In this document: piece after piece, positions 22,601-33,400 of the stretch
How the letters are laid out: each line of letters starts with the position of its first letter
Numbering within the stretch: position 1 is the first letter of the stretch
Origin: Leptidea sinapis
Lineage: Eukaryota; Arthropoda; Insecta; Lepidoptera; Pieridae
Length of the DNA stretch: 64,000 nucleotides
Reading direction: 5' to 3'
Assembly: GCF_905404315.1 (NCBI RefSeq)
Contig: NC_066283.1
Location: 8,122,001-8,186,000 of the forward strand
Translations under genes and position numbers: made by a program
Notes under the pieces: generated by a model
What the model was told of the DNA's origin: nothing
Seen by the model: the letters and a program-made list of their open reading frames with translations, nothing else
Database searches by the model: none

Positions 22601-23349
22601 TTACTGGGGAATATTATGGCATTTTTAAGGCTATTGAATATATTATTCTATTTAAACTTCCAAAAACAATAATTTTCTCTGATTCAAAAAGTGCCTTACA
22701 GTCTCTCAATAGGTTCCCATTTAAATCAAAAAACATTTCTTCTGTTGTCATAGAAATAAGAAATCTATTAAATAAATGCAATCACTTTGGTCTTTCTGTG
22801 TTGTTTGTATGGATCCCCAGCCATAGCGACATTCCTGGTAATATAAAAGCAGACCAACTAGCTAATGAAGCCGTGGTCGATGGCGACATTTTCCCTTATA
22901 AAGTTTTTTGCCAGGATCTAGGTGCTCTTCCTATAGTTCACCTTCAGGATTGTTGGAATAGACTTTGGACTGAAACTGGTCAATCAAAAGGCAGGAAATA
23001 TTTTAACCTTCAGCCACTTATTTCATTTAAACCATGGTTTTTCCGTGCCAAATGCAATAAGTTAGTATGTTCTTCTATCATAAGAATGCGTTTGGGTCAT
23101 GTTTGCACTCCTGTTCATCTTAATAGATTAGGCATTGTATCTACTGACATGTGTGAATGTGAATCCGATAAATGTGATCTAGATCACATTTTCTTTTCAT
23201 GTTCTCTATACGACCACTCCTCATTCCTGAATGATCTAATATCTCTTAATGTTCCTTTTCCTACCTGTATATCCTGTCTTATTATGTATCCATGTAAATT
23301 TTATAAAATATTGTCATCTTTCATTCTTCAGAATCATATTAAAGTTTAA
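19640..23349 (+). pseudogene. ORF2 (endonuclease, RT, RNase H) of I-like LINE, two lesions
   Basis: ATG at 19640. Endonuclease: LQWNCQSI, LQETWL, LGDFNCRHESWG, GSDHLPLLL. RT: SAYRPIALSSVLMKITEH, FGFRRGKSTINS, LDINCAYDNV, GLPQGSVLSP and active site LQYADDLLIYC. RNase H: YTDASKHSSSD, a GEYYG glutamate, FSDSKSALQS and IKADQLANEA. A cysteine/histidine cluster (CECESDKCDLDHIFFSC) lies near the end. The frame is lost at about 21729-21742, next to an A5 run, consistent with loss of one A. It resumes in another frame (21829 on, readable from about 21741) and is interrupted by TAG at 22594-22596 inside RNase H, between the first Asp and the Glu. All catalytic residues are still present. Confidence 0.85.
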
Positions 23350-23551
23350 ATATTTGTAATGTTGTGTAAGTAGCAAGTATATATGTATATTTATGAAATT
23401 TTTAATATCCGTTTCAATCCTCTTTCTACTTATCTGATCCTTTCCCGTGTTCCGTATCCTTTTTTAACTTAGTTTCCCAATCTTTTAATTTACGTTTTTG
23501 GCAAAAAGTAAACGCTATTGCCAAAAGAAGAAAAAAAAAATACATAATATA

Positions 23552-23921
23552 ATAAATTTATTCATGCATCTTCGGTATTCTTGTGGATTCATTTGTGGAA
23601 ATCTGGACAGTTAGAAACTGAAATGTTAAGGATCGGTGGAAAAATACAATTTAATTGGTCTGTATTATTGTGATTCGATAATTGCTCCAAGGTGATTTTA
23701 TATTATTTCATTTTGTTAGCCAGGTTTACTAACTTCTTAGTCCGTACTCACTTCTGTCTCCAACGCATTTCAACTTCCAAGAGGTGTAGGTGCGCTCACA
23801 CTCATTAGTTAGCACTTGTACTTTGTAGGCTTTATAGGTGTTGATATCTTGCTGTTGCTATCAGTAAATATATTGTTTTATTTGGAAACGGAAACCTTGT
23901 TTGTACATATATATCATAAGT
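23552..23921 (+). promoter_or_regulatory. Presumed promoter and 5' UTR of RWDD2
   Basis: 370 bp between the 3' target duplication of the I-like LINE and the RWDD2 start. No repeat or reading frame is visible, so the host promoter should be here. This is inferred from position only; no core motif is assigned. The LINE thus landed less than 400 bp upstream of the start codon. Confidence 0.4.
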
Positions 23922-24794
23922 ATGGATACACTACAAGTAAAAATGATGTTATCTCTATCTCATCAATTGGAAGAACTTGAATTGTTACAGTCAATGTATT
24001 CAAATTATAATGAGCTAAGAGTGAATGATGAAATTGCACTAGAAGAAATTAGCCAGTACATACATGGAAAAACTATTTTTACTCCTCGACATCTGGACCT
24101 TACAATAAATATATTAGTAGATAAATTAAAATTGGAAATACTTATAAATTTGCCTACTCTATACCCACACCAGGAACCAAGTGTAACTGTAAGATGTGAT
24201 CAATTAAATCGTCAGGAGGAAAGTGATTTCAATAAAGGATTGCAGGAATTTGTAAAAACAAAACACATTGGTGGAGAGGTTTGTTTGCATACTATTATAT
24301 TATGGGTGCAAGACAATGTTATAAGTTTTAAGAAGGTTGAAAATGATGATTCCTTAAAAATTCAAACTACTTCAACCAATACTTTAAAAGCAAAAAAGGA
24401 CATGTTTGCAAGATATTGGATTGTGTCTCATCATATCTATAGTAAGAAAAAACGGGATGAAATCCTGAGATTGGCAAAAGAATTAAATTTAACTGGTTTT
24501 TGCTTACCAGGAAAGCCTGGAGTCATATGTATAGAAGGTATTGAAAGTGATTGTAATGCATGGTGGAAAATAATAAGATCTATGACTTGGAAAAAAATTG
24601 CACTAAAGAAAATGGAATCCTTTAAGTTGAGTAGACAAGACAGTCAACAGAGATTTCAAAATTTTGAAGAGCTGCATTTTCAAAATGCATGTAACAATGG
24701 GAAACATCCTAATATGAGTGAATTTTCAAAATACATTGAAAAGCATAGATTGACAGAATCTTTTAATGAGTTATTTGGGTTTTGTAATACTTAA
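23922..24794 (+). CDS. RWDD2: RWD domain-containing protein 2 (RWDD2A/B-like)
   Basis: A single-exon gene of 290 residues. The frame opens upstream at a TTG, but the first ATG is at 23922 (MDTLQVKMMLSLSHQLEELE). Residues about 8-130 form an RWD domain, with the family motif YPHQEPSVTV (YPxxxP) and the preceding hydrophobic strands. Residues about 165-285 match the DUF1115 domain found with RWD in RWDD2 (RYWIVSHHIYSKKKRDEI, GFCLPGKPGVICIEG). Domain order and length agree with the family (about 290-320 residues). RWD domains are protein-interaction folds related to E2 enzymes without the catalytic cysteine; the exact role of RWDD2 is not known. AATAAA at 24812-24817 lies only 18 bases after the stop. 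A/B assignment is not possible by eye. Confidence 0.9.
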   Translation: MDTLQVKMMLSLSHQLEELELLQSMYSNYNELRVNDEIALEEISQYIHGKTIFTPRHLDLTINILVDKLKLEILINLPTLYPHQEPSVTVRCDQLNRQEESDFNKGLQEFVKTKHIGGEVCLHTIILWVQDNVISFKKVENDDSLKIQTTSTNTLKAKKDMFARYWIVSHHIYSKKKRDEILRLAKELNLTGFCLPGKPGVICIEGIESDCNAWWKIIRSMTWKKIALKKMESFKLSRQDSQQRFQNFEELHFQNACNNGKHPNMSEFSKYIEKHRLTESFNELFGFCNT

Positions 24795-24811
24795 AAACTA
24801 ATTGTAGACCA

Positions 24812-24817
24812 AATAAA
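24812..24817 (+). terminator. Poly(A) signal AATAAA of RWDD2
   Basis: Canonical AATAAA 18 bases after the stop codon, followed by a T-rich stretch. A further AATAAA near 25957 would give a much longer 3' UTR. Confidence 0.6.
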
Positions 24818-26186
24818 GGTTTGTTAATTAAAACTTGATGCTGAATGTTGTCCAAGTTATACTATAAGATGTGGTTGTTACATTACTATCATTTTGATGA
24901 TTTGTTGAATCTAGTTTGAATTTGGTTTGAAAGAGTTAATATTGTATATCTCAAGTTTACCAATTAAGTTGTAATGCCGATTTGACATTTTGAATTTCTA
25001 ACAATCTTGAGTGGTACTCATATCAATCTACATTGTAGTGGGCAGAGTGTAACACATAGTACTGGTGTTACATAGCATGTTACTCGGGCGACATAGGAAA
25101 ATGAAAATAAGTAAACAATATAATACTAGTTTGTGTCATGCATACAAGTACCTTAAAATATTACATATATTCAAGTGTTATTGAAGTGAAAACTTCTTTT
25201 GTCATACTGAGCAATATATTTTGTGGTTATTGAATGAGACTGATGTGCCATGCTCTGCTATTTAACACTTGCTCAGTTCAAATCAGTCTAATCAACTAAG
25301 ATTGTGTGAACAGTCAATGTACATTACCAGAGTAATAATTTATATAATATTAATGTTTGGTATGCTATTAACAGACCAATTTCCGAAATTCAACAACTGT
25401 GCGCATATTATGGTGTGTAGGAATATGATTGTCATTCCTGCCACCCCAACACCTCCATGAACCTCAGCCACCTCCTCTCCTTTCTAAAGTTTGGGGTGCC
25501 AAGATGTTTAGCCCAGTAAAGCACAAGCAAATGTATGATGTTTATTATAAGTACAATGACCAGTTAGGGCCACCATTATCTTATAAGTTGAATTCAATTG
25601 AGCTTTATAAGGTGATTTGCCATATTAGCATTAATGTTGGGGAGTTTCTTCAATGCTTGTGCTTTAGAATTTGGTTTTTGAGTCAGCCAGGAGGTAGCGG
25701 TATGATGGGTTCTTGTTGATGATGGCAGTAATGTTTGAGACTCCCAATTTCTAACTCATATGTAAGTGCTTTATGAATGTAGAACAAAAAATAGGAATAT
25801 TTTGTATTTTTAAATGTATCTTGATGATGTTTACACTTCTTGAGCTGTGATGATGAAATTGAGATGTTTACATTTTAATATTATTTTAATTATTTTTTAT
25901 TATATATTTTTAATTCTTGTTAAACTATTTTATTGAAGATTATAATGTAATTTTAAATAAAATGTATTCATGCTGTAAAAATTTTTATTCTCACCAAAAT
26001 AAACAATAAAATCAAAAACTAGAAGTAAAAATCGAATGTCTTACTCATTTAAAAATTAATTTGCAATCATGCTTGAATTTAGTTTTCTTATGATGCATAA
26101 AAAACTAAAGGTGCACCCGACGTTGATGATCTTGAGCTGTATCCACACAAAGAATAATCCAAAATCCTACGTCCATAACATTGTAC
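24818..26186. other. Intergenic stretch downstream of RWDD2, no gene seen
   Basis: AT-rich. A plus-strand frame of 96 codons (25429-25719) shows no domain. The stretch may be an extended RWDD2 3' UTR ending at AATAAA near 25957. Confidence 0.45.
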
Positions 26187-27165
26187 TTTTTTTAAGGACA
26201 ATCAAGCGTACGGGTCACCTGGTGTTAAGTGATGACCACCGCCCATTTTCTCTTGCAACATCAGAGAAATCACAGGTGCGTTGCCGGCCTTTCAGGAAGG
26301 TACGCGCATTTTTTGAAGGTACCCATGTCATATCGTCCTGGAAACACCACATAAGGAAGCTCACTCTACAGCTTTGTAGTTCGTGGAAGAAAGCGCACAG
26401 TAGAGGACCGCAACACAAACAGATGGTGGGGATGATATCCTAATTTGAGGCGTGTTGTGCGAAGGTGGAATTCGGCGGCAGGAATCAGGTGAAACAGCTC
26501 TTCGGAACACTCCCCGTGATAAATGCGGTAGAAGACGCACAATGAAGCGACGTCTCTACGCAACATCAATTGATCCAGCCGTTCACAGAGCACTGGGTCC
26601 CCGACAATTAGAGCTGCTCTGCGTTGCACGTGGTCAAATGGATCGAGCTGATACTGGGGTGCACCAGACCAGAGATGACAGCAATACTCCATATGTCCCC
26701 TCCTTGACGCCCAGCTTCATCAAAGCCAATTTGGCTTTGCTCTTCAGATGACCACGGAATTGGCAATCGCTCGTCGAGTGTGTCGAGACCTAGTATTCCG
26801 ATACTAGGCGAGGGAAATGTCGAAGAGCAGTGATACAACAAATGTGTTTTTTTTAGTGGTAAACGCGCAAAGTTGAGTCTACTGGGGGTTAAATTGAACA
26901 AGGTTGAATTTACCCCATTCCGCGACCTCGAGAGAGGACTCGATAGAAGACACAAGTTACTCCCGGCACTGGTCGACGATTTCCCGAGAGAGACCTGCAT
27001 GGCCCGTGTATACGGCATCAACAGAGCTGTCGTCTGCATAGCAATGTATGTTGCACCTACAACATATCATTGATATGCAGAAGAAACAGTGTCGGAGACA
27101 GCACACAGCCTTAGGGCACTCCACCGTTCATGGGCTTCGGGTTCAAGCAATTAATGTCTCTGTCC
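26187..27165 (-). mobile_element. 5'-truncated jockey-like LINE (family J), antisense
   Basis: Minus-strand copy from the RT palm to the 3' end. Recognisable are HAGLSREIVDQC at about 26960, the thumb/C-terminal part EYCCHLWSGAPQYQLDPFDHV, VASLCVFYRIYHGECSEELF and LGYHPHHLFVLRSSTVRFLP (26366-26692), and the terminal G-rich block with TTTTTTAAGGACAATC at 26187. Frames are broken several times. Confidence 0.8.
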
Positions 27166-29257
27166 GGTTATGGTTCCACTGTAAAATATGGCCCAATAAT
27201 CCGATCTCCATTTTTCAATCTATCAATGGAACAATCACGCAAATAACAAAAACAATAAATTGGCGCCCAAAACACGCGACAAAGTTTTTGAATTTAGAAC
27301 AAAACTCAAGAGTATCTATTTTTCGGAGTGTGTTGCTTTCCAGCCAGTTCAAATAAATAATCTTCAAGACGTATCTACTTGAAAATCATTATTTTATGTA
27401 ATATATGATTGTGTGGAATGAGTCCTATACCACTTTAAACAAGGAAATTCAAACCTCTCTACTAATCTTATTCTAAATGTATGGGAGAGTTTAATATGAA
27501 AATATTGGATACTTCTCGTTTGATTTTCATGAGTTACTGATATCAATAAACTGATTAGGTAACGTGCTTTTTTTTATATCTATAAGGGTTACGGAATAAT
27601 CGGCTGGTCACATTTAACAATGACAGTCCGTATAGTAGGCGCCCTTCGGTGATTCGATACGACTTGCCTCGGCGAGTCTATTGAACGCGGATCTACTCGT
27701 ATAAGGACGCGTTTACGAATCCGACAAAAATAAGATATTTTTCGGTAGAGTTTGTGATGAAATGAAACTAAATCTAACAAAACTAAAATTTGCCACAAAT
27801 TGATTACCTACTTCTTTATCTCCAATTAGCGGTAAATTTTTGATTTGAAATTTTGATATTTTATGTCGTAAAAACGATTATCCGTTACCTCTTCACTCAA
27901 AATTGACGAAATGGGCCTTCATTCAGGATCAGTTTTCTGCTACTACTTACATAATTTTGTCTCTTAAAAATTACGTAAGGAAAGCAGATATAAGATCGCT
28001 GTACGAACATGAATATTTTTTATAAGCTCTACAATACTGTCTTTGATACTTTACATATTTTGTACGCAGTCAGAATTTCAAAAAATTTTCTTTCTGTATT
28101 TTTTTGAAGAATTAGTGATTTATAAGTTCATCTCTAAATATAAGGTCTTATTAAATCGAAATCCATGAAAATAACCAACTTCTCTTCATGGGTGTCATTT
28201 TCATGGTTTTCGGGGTCAACAATAATGAATACAGGGTCAAAATCGAAATTCAAGATGGCGCCTATGAAATCTACAAAATTTTCTTCATGGTGTCATTTAC
28301 TTCGTCAAAATTAGAATTCATTCATAAACTTAAATAATATTATAAAAGGCCTGTCTAACAATAACAATAATAAATATAGAAATATTTACGTTTCGACTTT
28401 TCACCCAAAATATTTACAAAACACATTCCGCTACCAATCTAATTACAAAATCTCAAAATTTGATTTTGAAAGACCTATTTAATGATACCCTACATGCAAA
28501 AAAAATTTCATCCCCTTTTAAACCACTTCTTGTGGTACCCTTCTTATCAATTATTACCACCATATTATGTCAAGAAGAGTTATTTCAATAGATATTGTAA
28601 TCATAAGGTATATGCTATTACATAAATGTAACGTATATCTTCCTTAATACCGCATTATTTTCAAAAGACCAAAGGAAATGTCATGTATCAAACCTGAATT
28701 TAACTTTCAAAGACCTATCCAACGATACCCCACAAGGTAAGTTTCTAATATTTTTTTCAACTCCATTTTAGGGGAGGTATCCTTAGGGGGGCAGCTACGT
28801 CCAAAGCACCAGACCACACAAAAAATGGCGTGCGTACAAAGCACACATGTTAGAAGTGAAACTTATTTGTGAAAACCAATTTTTAAATCTCGTTTATATT
28901 AATAATTATTTTCCTAATCTGTTCTCTAAATCAATTGATTTTTGTCAATATTGGAAATTATTAGATGTTTTACTTATTATTATTACTCATTAAACCTGCA
29001 CGATATAAAGCTAGTAGTTCTACATACTCGCGGCCGCGTGCTAAACCTGCATGATACAACGCTAGTAGTGAAGTTGTTTTACTTCATAGCGGTATCGTCT
29101 GCTTCATGCTACATTCGAATTTTCTCGCTCTATCTCAATCAGACTTAATCTCCCTCCCCTCTTCTTGGATAAAAACGTCCTTCATTTTCGTGACGCTTCA
29201 TTCCGTTTCATCCGTAAAAATTAACCCTCATGCGGGCAAAGAAGTTTCACTTCTAAA
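27166..29257. other. Region without gene, with unassigned repeat pieces
   Basis: No host reading frame. Related phrases around GACCTAT..AA(C/T)GATACCC occur at about 28467-28492 and 28710-28735, suggesting a duplicated old repeat. TTAGAAGTGAAACTT at 28851 faces GAAGTTTCACTTCTA at about 29242, an inverted pair some 390 bp apart that might mark another element. Not classified. Confidence 0.4.
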
Positions 29258-29757
29258 ATGATCCCAAATTCGTTCTCTGCACCCTCGAGAACCTCGAATA
29301 CGATATCCATATTGTTGAAATTATAATTTTGCGCGGCAGCCAATTTGGATTTAAAAAATGATCCCAAATTCGTTCTCTGCACCCTCGAGAACCTCGGATA
29401 CGATACCCATATTGTTGAAACCATACTTTTGCGCAGCGGCCATCTTGGATTTCATAAATGATCACAAATTCGTTCTCTGCACCCTCAAGAACCTCGGAGA
29501 CAATACCCCTATTGTTGAAACCATAATTTTGCGCGGCGGCCATCTTGGATTTCAAAAATGATCCCAAAATCGTTCTCTGCACCCTCGAGAACCTCGGATA
29601 CGAAACCCATATTCTTAAAATCATAATTTTGCGCGGCGGCCATCTTCGATTTCAAAAATGATCCCAAGATCGTTCTCTGCACCCTCGATAACCTCGTATA
29701 CGATACCCATATTGCTGAATTCATAATTTTGCGCGGCGGCCATCTTGGATTTAAAAA
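29258..29757. repeat. Minisatellite: five tandem 100-bp units
   Basis: ATGATCCCAAATTCGTTCTC-type unit starts recur at 29258, 29358, 29458, 29558 and 29658, exactly 100 bp apart. Each unit has CGTTCTCTGCACCCTCGA, CCCATATTGTTGAAA, ATAATTTTGCGCGGCGGCCA and CTTGGATTT blocks; units differ at roughly 5-15 positions and none has an indel. The motif is CpG-rich compared with the surroundings. Long minus-strand frames across the array come only from lack of stops: 100 is not a multiple of 3, so successive units are read in successive frames. It ends about 650 bp upstream of the CSN3 start. Confidence 0.95.
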
Positions 29758-30412
29758 AAAACTGCGTTTACTGCACACGATGTTATGCGACAGAATTGCC
29801 ATCTAATGTTCTAATATTTAACAAAATCATCAACAATATCAAAAATACATAGGTATTAAAAAAAACTAAATTCAAACTTGCTAAAGTATCAAATTCATTT
29901 TATTCCCGCAATTAACTTTAAGTACTACGTGTATGCGTTTGAGCGGTGTCAGTGTAGTGGTGCGATTCGACCCGCGACCAAACTATTCCAAAGAGCATGT
30001 AAAAAGTCGGTAATTTTCTATTATCTGTAGCGTGCATTATCATGTAGTACATTTACTCTAATGAGATTATTATTCTGACATTCTGTAACCTGTGTGCACT
30101 GTGCAGTCAGCAGTGAAAAAGAGTAAAAATATTCTTTGCACCGGACAACCGACAAATAGAGTAAAAAACACTAGATGCGAATTGCTTGTGACCGTGTTGC
30201 ATTTTTTCGCGGTATCTACCTTCATAATTTGGTAATTATATTCTTTTTCGCGAAGTGCGAACTTTCTGCTGTGGTCCCTCCAACTACCTAGGCCCTAGTT
30301 GGCTAGGAGCCTAAATTCTAATGTTTTGTATTTGTGTTCAAAGTGCATCATATTTACTTGCGACATTTCTCAATATTATTGCTGGTTTAAACTTTTTAGG
30401 CGACAATTTATG
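29758..30412 (+). promoter_or_regulatory. Presumed promoter and 5' UTR of CSN3
   Basis: 650 bp between the minisatellite and the CSN3 start with no repeat recognised. No promoter element can be placed with confidence; the assignment rests on position. Confidence 0.4.
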
Positions 30413-33400
30413 ATGGCATCACCTTTGGAGCAATTTGTAAATAATGTACGAACCATATCAGCATCAGGTCAGTTTAATTCTTGCTTATCTTGTAGTAGGA
30501 ATAAAAAGTCGCCAATTAGTTAAACATTTATTTATCTCCTTAGATATTGGTCTTCATCTATGATGATAAAATTCGTGCTAAAAAGCCATTCCTAAGAAGA
30601 TTATTTTTCCAGGAAATTTTAGGGATTTGTCTGATATTATACTCAAGTCTGATGAAGTACTACAGAGAAATAGTGCCCACTTAATCAATGTTCTTGAAAC
30701 CTTGGATGTTCAACAGCATTCCCTTGGAGTCCTAGCAGTACTTGTGGCACAGGTAAACAATAACTTTCTTATTTAGTTTCTTCTGATTCCTTTTAAGTTT
30801 TCCTATTTGTGTTCACTTTTACAAGAGTTTTATGAAATAGTGTATACCATGTCTTTTTATTTTAACTGTAACTTCACTTCATTTTGCTTTAAACACAACA
30901 CATCCCTGAGTCATGTGTGTGTTTTTTATAACCAAGACCTGTATGAAAGTGTAAATTTGTATTGTATGTCTGGCTGTATTATCATAACTCTGGCGTATGC
31001 AGTGAATGTATAAATGTGGGTGTGTAAGCAAGATTTTCTGTCAGAGCATAAAAAGGGATTTAATATTTATAATTTTAGTACAATCATGGAATCATAAGTT
31101 TTTCTATGTGTTACACCTCAACAATCATGATAACTACCAAGTATCTAGCATAGGCAGGCACAATGGACCTCTCTTTGTATACCCATACTTCTACCCTCAC
31201 ATAATTCTATGACTTCTTCCACTGACATCAACACTTTCATGTAAACTCTTATTCAGATCATGGAAAAGACAAGGATTAAACAATACTTCATCATACATTC
31301 TGCTCTGCATGTGATATAAAATTCTTTGTTTATATCTTTAATTTTCTTACACACATAATTACCAAGACTTATGTCTAACTAATGTCATTTTGTCCAGGAA
31401 TAAACCAAGAGATGGATTGTTATGTAAATTAATATAAAATCAGTTTTTTTTTTATTTTTTAGGCTAAAGATGCTGATAAGACTAATTTGTTCCACCAAGT
31501 CTGTGATTTTATAAATAACTGCAATGGAGAACAAGTACGGTTTTGTCCTGAATTATGTATGTTGAAGAACTTTGAAGTCATTTTAATAACAATCTGTTGT
31601 ATTAGTCATACAAATGAATTTATGGGATTATTTTTTAGATGCAGAACTATGTCACCATTTAACTGATCATTTGGTTGAAACAAAACAACCACTTCAGGGT
31701 ATAGAAATCTTGAAAAAAGCTATTCGGAAAATCCAACTGTTTGATTCCCAGCTTACATCAATTCACGCTGATTTATGTCAATTATGCTTGTTGTCAAAGT
31801 GTATGAAACCTGCCCTTGAATTTTTGGACACAGATGTGACAGGAATTAGTTGTGAGGTAAGCTTATTTATCTTTATATTTCAAGGAAATTTTGGAAAATA
31901 GTGATAAACCCTTTGGTTCATTTGGTTGTCTTCCTAAACAACCATATAACAACAACCTAATAAAACCAGCAACCATAAAGTTGTCAAGAGAGTGTTTAGA
32001 AAGACCAGATCTTTGTTATTTCTACATATCTGGATAATTTTAATATGATTTCAGCTTAGATTATTTATATGTCTACATAGACTGACTGGTACAGCTGTGA
32101 AAATGTCAAATGAGGTTGACAGTTAAGCTCTATTTTGAGCAATGCTCACACACTAATGCAAACTGACACACAAATCTCAAGTGTAAGAAATAGCTTGTCA
32201 CACACACTCAAGTAATAAAACTGGACTGTTTTCATTGTTTATCTAGTAGCAAGAGGTCTGTCTAGATGTATAAATTATCTAAGGATTTCAGTATTAAATT
32301 AGTTTAACTGCCCAACTTAAACAGCCATTTAGGCACTTAGCCCCTTGATTGGGCCATTGTGTGTGTCTGTTTGTTGTACTCCAACCAGCTGATGCTGTTA
32401 TAGATCTGAAAAAGTTAAAGGTTAGGTATCCTTGAAATTTTAGAAAAATATTGTTTTATTGTGAATTGTGTGCCTGTGTTACATTTTCCACTTCATATAT
32501 AAATTGAATTGAGGCTTATAAACTACTTTTAAATTTTCTCATCACTGTTGTAATAAATTATATTTTTAGCTTGGCGGAAATAATGATTCCAAACACTTCC
32601 TGCTGTATTATTATTATGGAGGGATGATATATGCTGCATTAAAAAACTATGAAAGAGCTTTATATTTTTTTGAAGTTGTTGTAACAGTTCCAGCAATACT
32701 TGTATCCCATATTATGTTAGAAGCTCACAAGAAATATATTCTAATATCATTAATTTTACATGGAAAGGTAATATATCATTTGACATAATTGAATTAAATA
32801 ATAAAATTTTTATAAGTTATAGTTGCAGTTAAATAGTAACCAAATTCCACTTCCAAAGGTTATGTTTTATTTGAATTTTCGCTTGCTTGTATGTGCATTT
32901 ACTGGATCACTTGGATTTGCTTCCCCGGGGCTTAAATAGAATAGGGAGGCCCAGGCCCAAGGGTATCCATTTAGGGCCTTTTAGAAGTGTGCCGTTGCAG
33001 TAGTTGCAGCAACCGTTACGCGACATTATCAAGAAGACACGATAGAAGACACAAGTTTCTCCCGGCACTGGTTGACGAGACCTGCATGGCCCGTGTATAC
33101 AACATCACCAGTACTGTCGTCTGCACAGGAGGTGTCCAACATATCATTGATATGCAGAAGAAACATTGTAGGAGATAGTACACAGCCTTGGGCACTCCAG
33201 CATTCACAGCCTTCGGGTTCAAGCAATAACTGGCAACAACTACCTGTATGCTGCATCCAGTGATGAAGCTGTCAGCAGGTCCACTTGCATAAGGTCTCGG
33301 AAAGCCCAAATGATGGAAGTTTTGAGAGAAGTGCCTTGTGCCATACACGATCAAAGTCCTTCGCGATATCCAGACTAAGTGCCGGGCTTTCTGCCATCCT

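Larger units (their letters stand above)
17913..23540 (+). mobile_element. Full-length I-like LINE with 12-bp target site duplication
   Basis: 5.6-kb element with 5' UTR (from GAAAAGGGCGGGAAAC), two overlapping ORFs and a 3' UTR ending in a run of A. ATACATAATATA occurs immediately before (17901-17912) and after (23540-23551), which delimits a complete insertion. ORF1 with three zinc knuckles and ORF2 with endonuclease, RT and RNase H match the layout of I-clade LINEs. Damage is limited to one frameshift and one in-frame stop in ORF2, so the copy is young but probably not autonomous. Confidence 0.88.

Noticed and set aside
10391..23349. Endogenous retrovirus or other viral insertion
   Set aside because: All RT pieces belong to non-LTR elements: endonuclease upstream of RT, no protease, integrase, envelope or long terminal repeats.
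25429..25719. 96-codon plus-strand frame downstream of RWDD2
   Set aside because: No domain, no splice partners; probably RWDD2 3' flank.
29253..29624. 123-codon minus-strand frame with repeated peptide-like units (RFSRVQRT)
   Set aside because: It only reflects the stop-free 100-bp minisatellite; successive units are read in different frames because 100 is not a multiple of three.
29258..29757. CRISPR-like array
   Set aside because: Units are continuous 100-bp tandem copies without spacers, in an animal nuclear genome.
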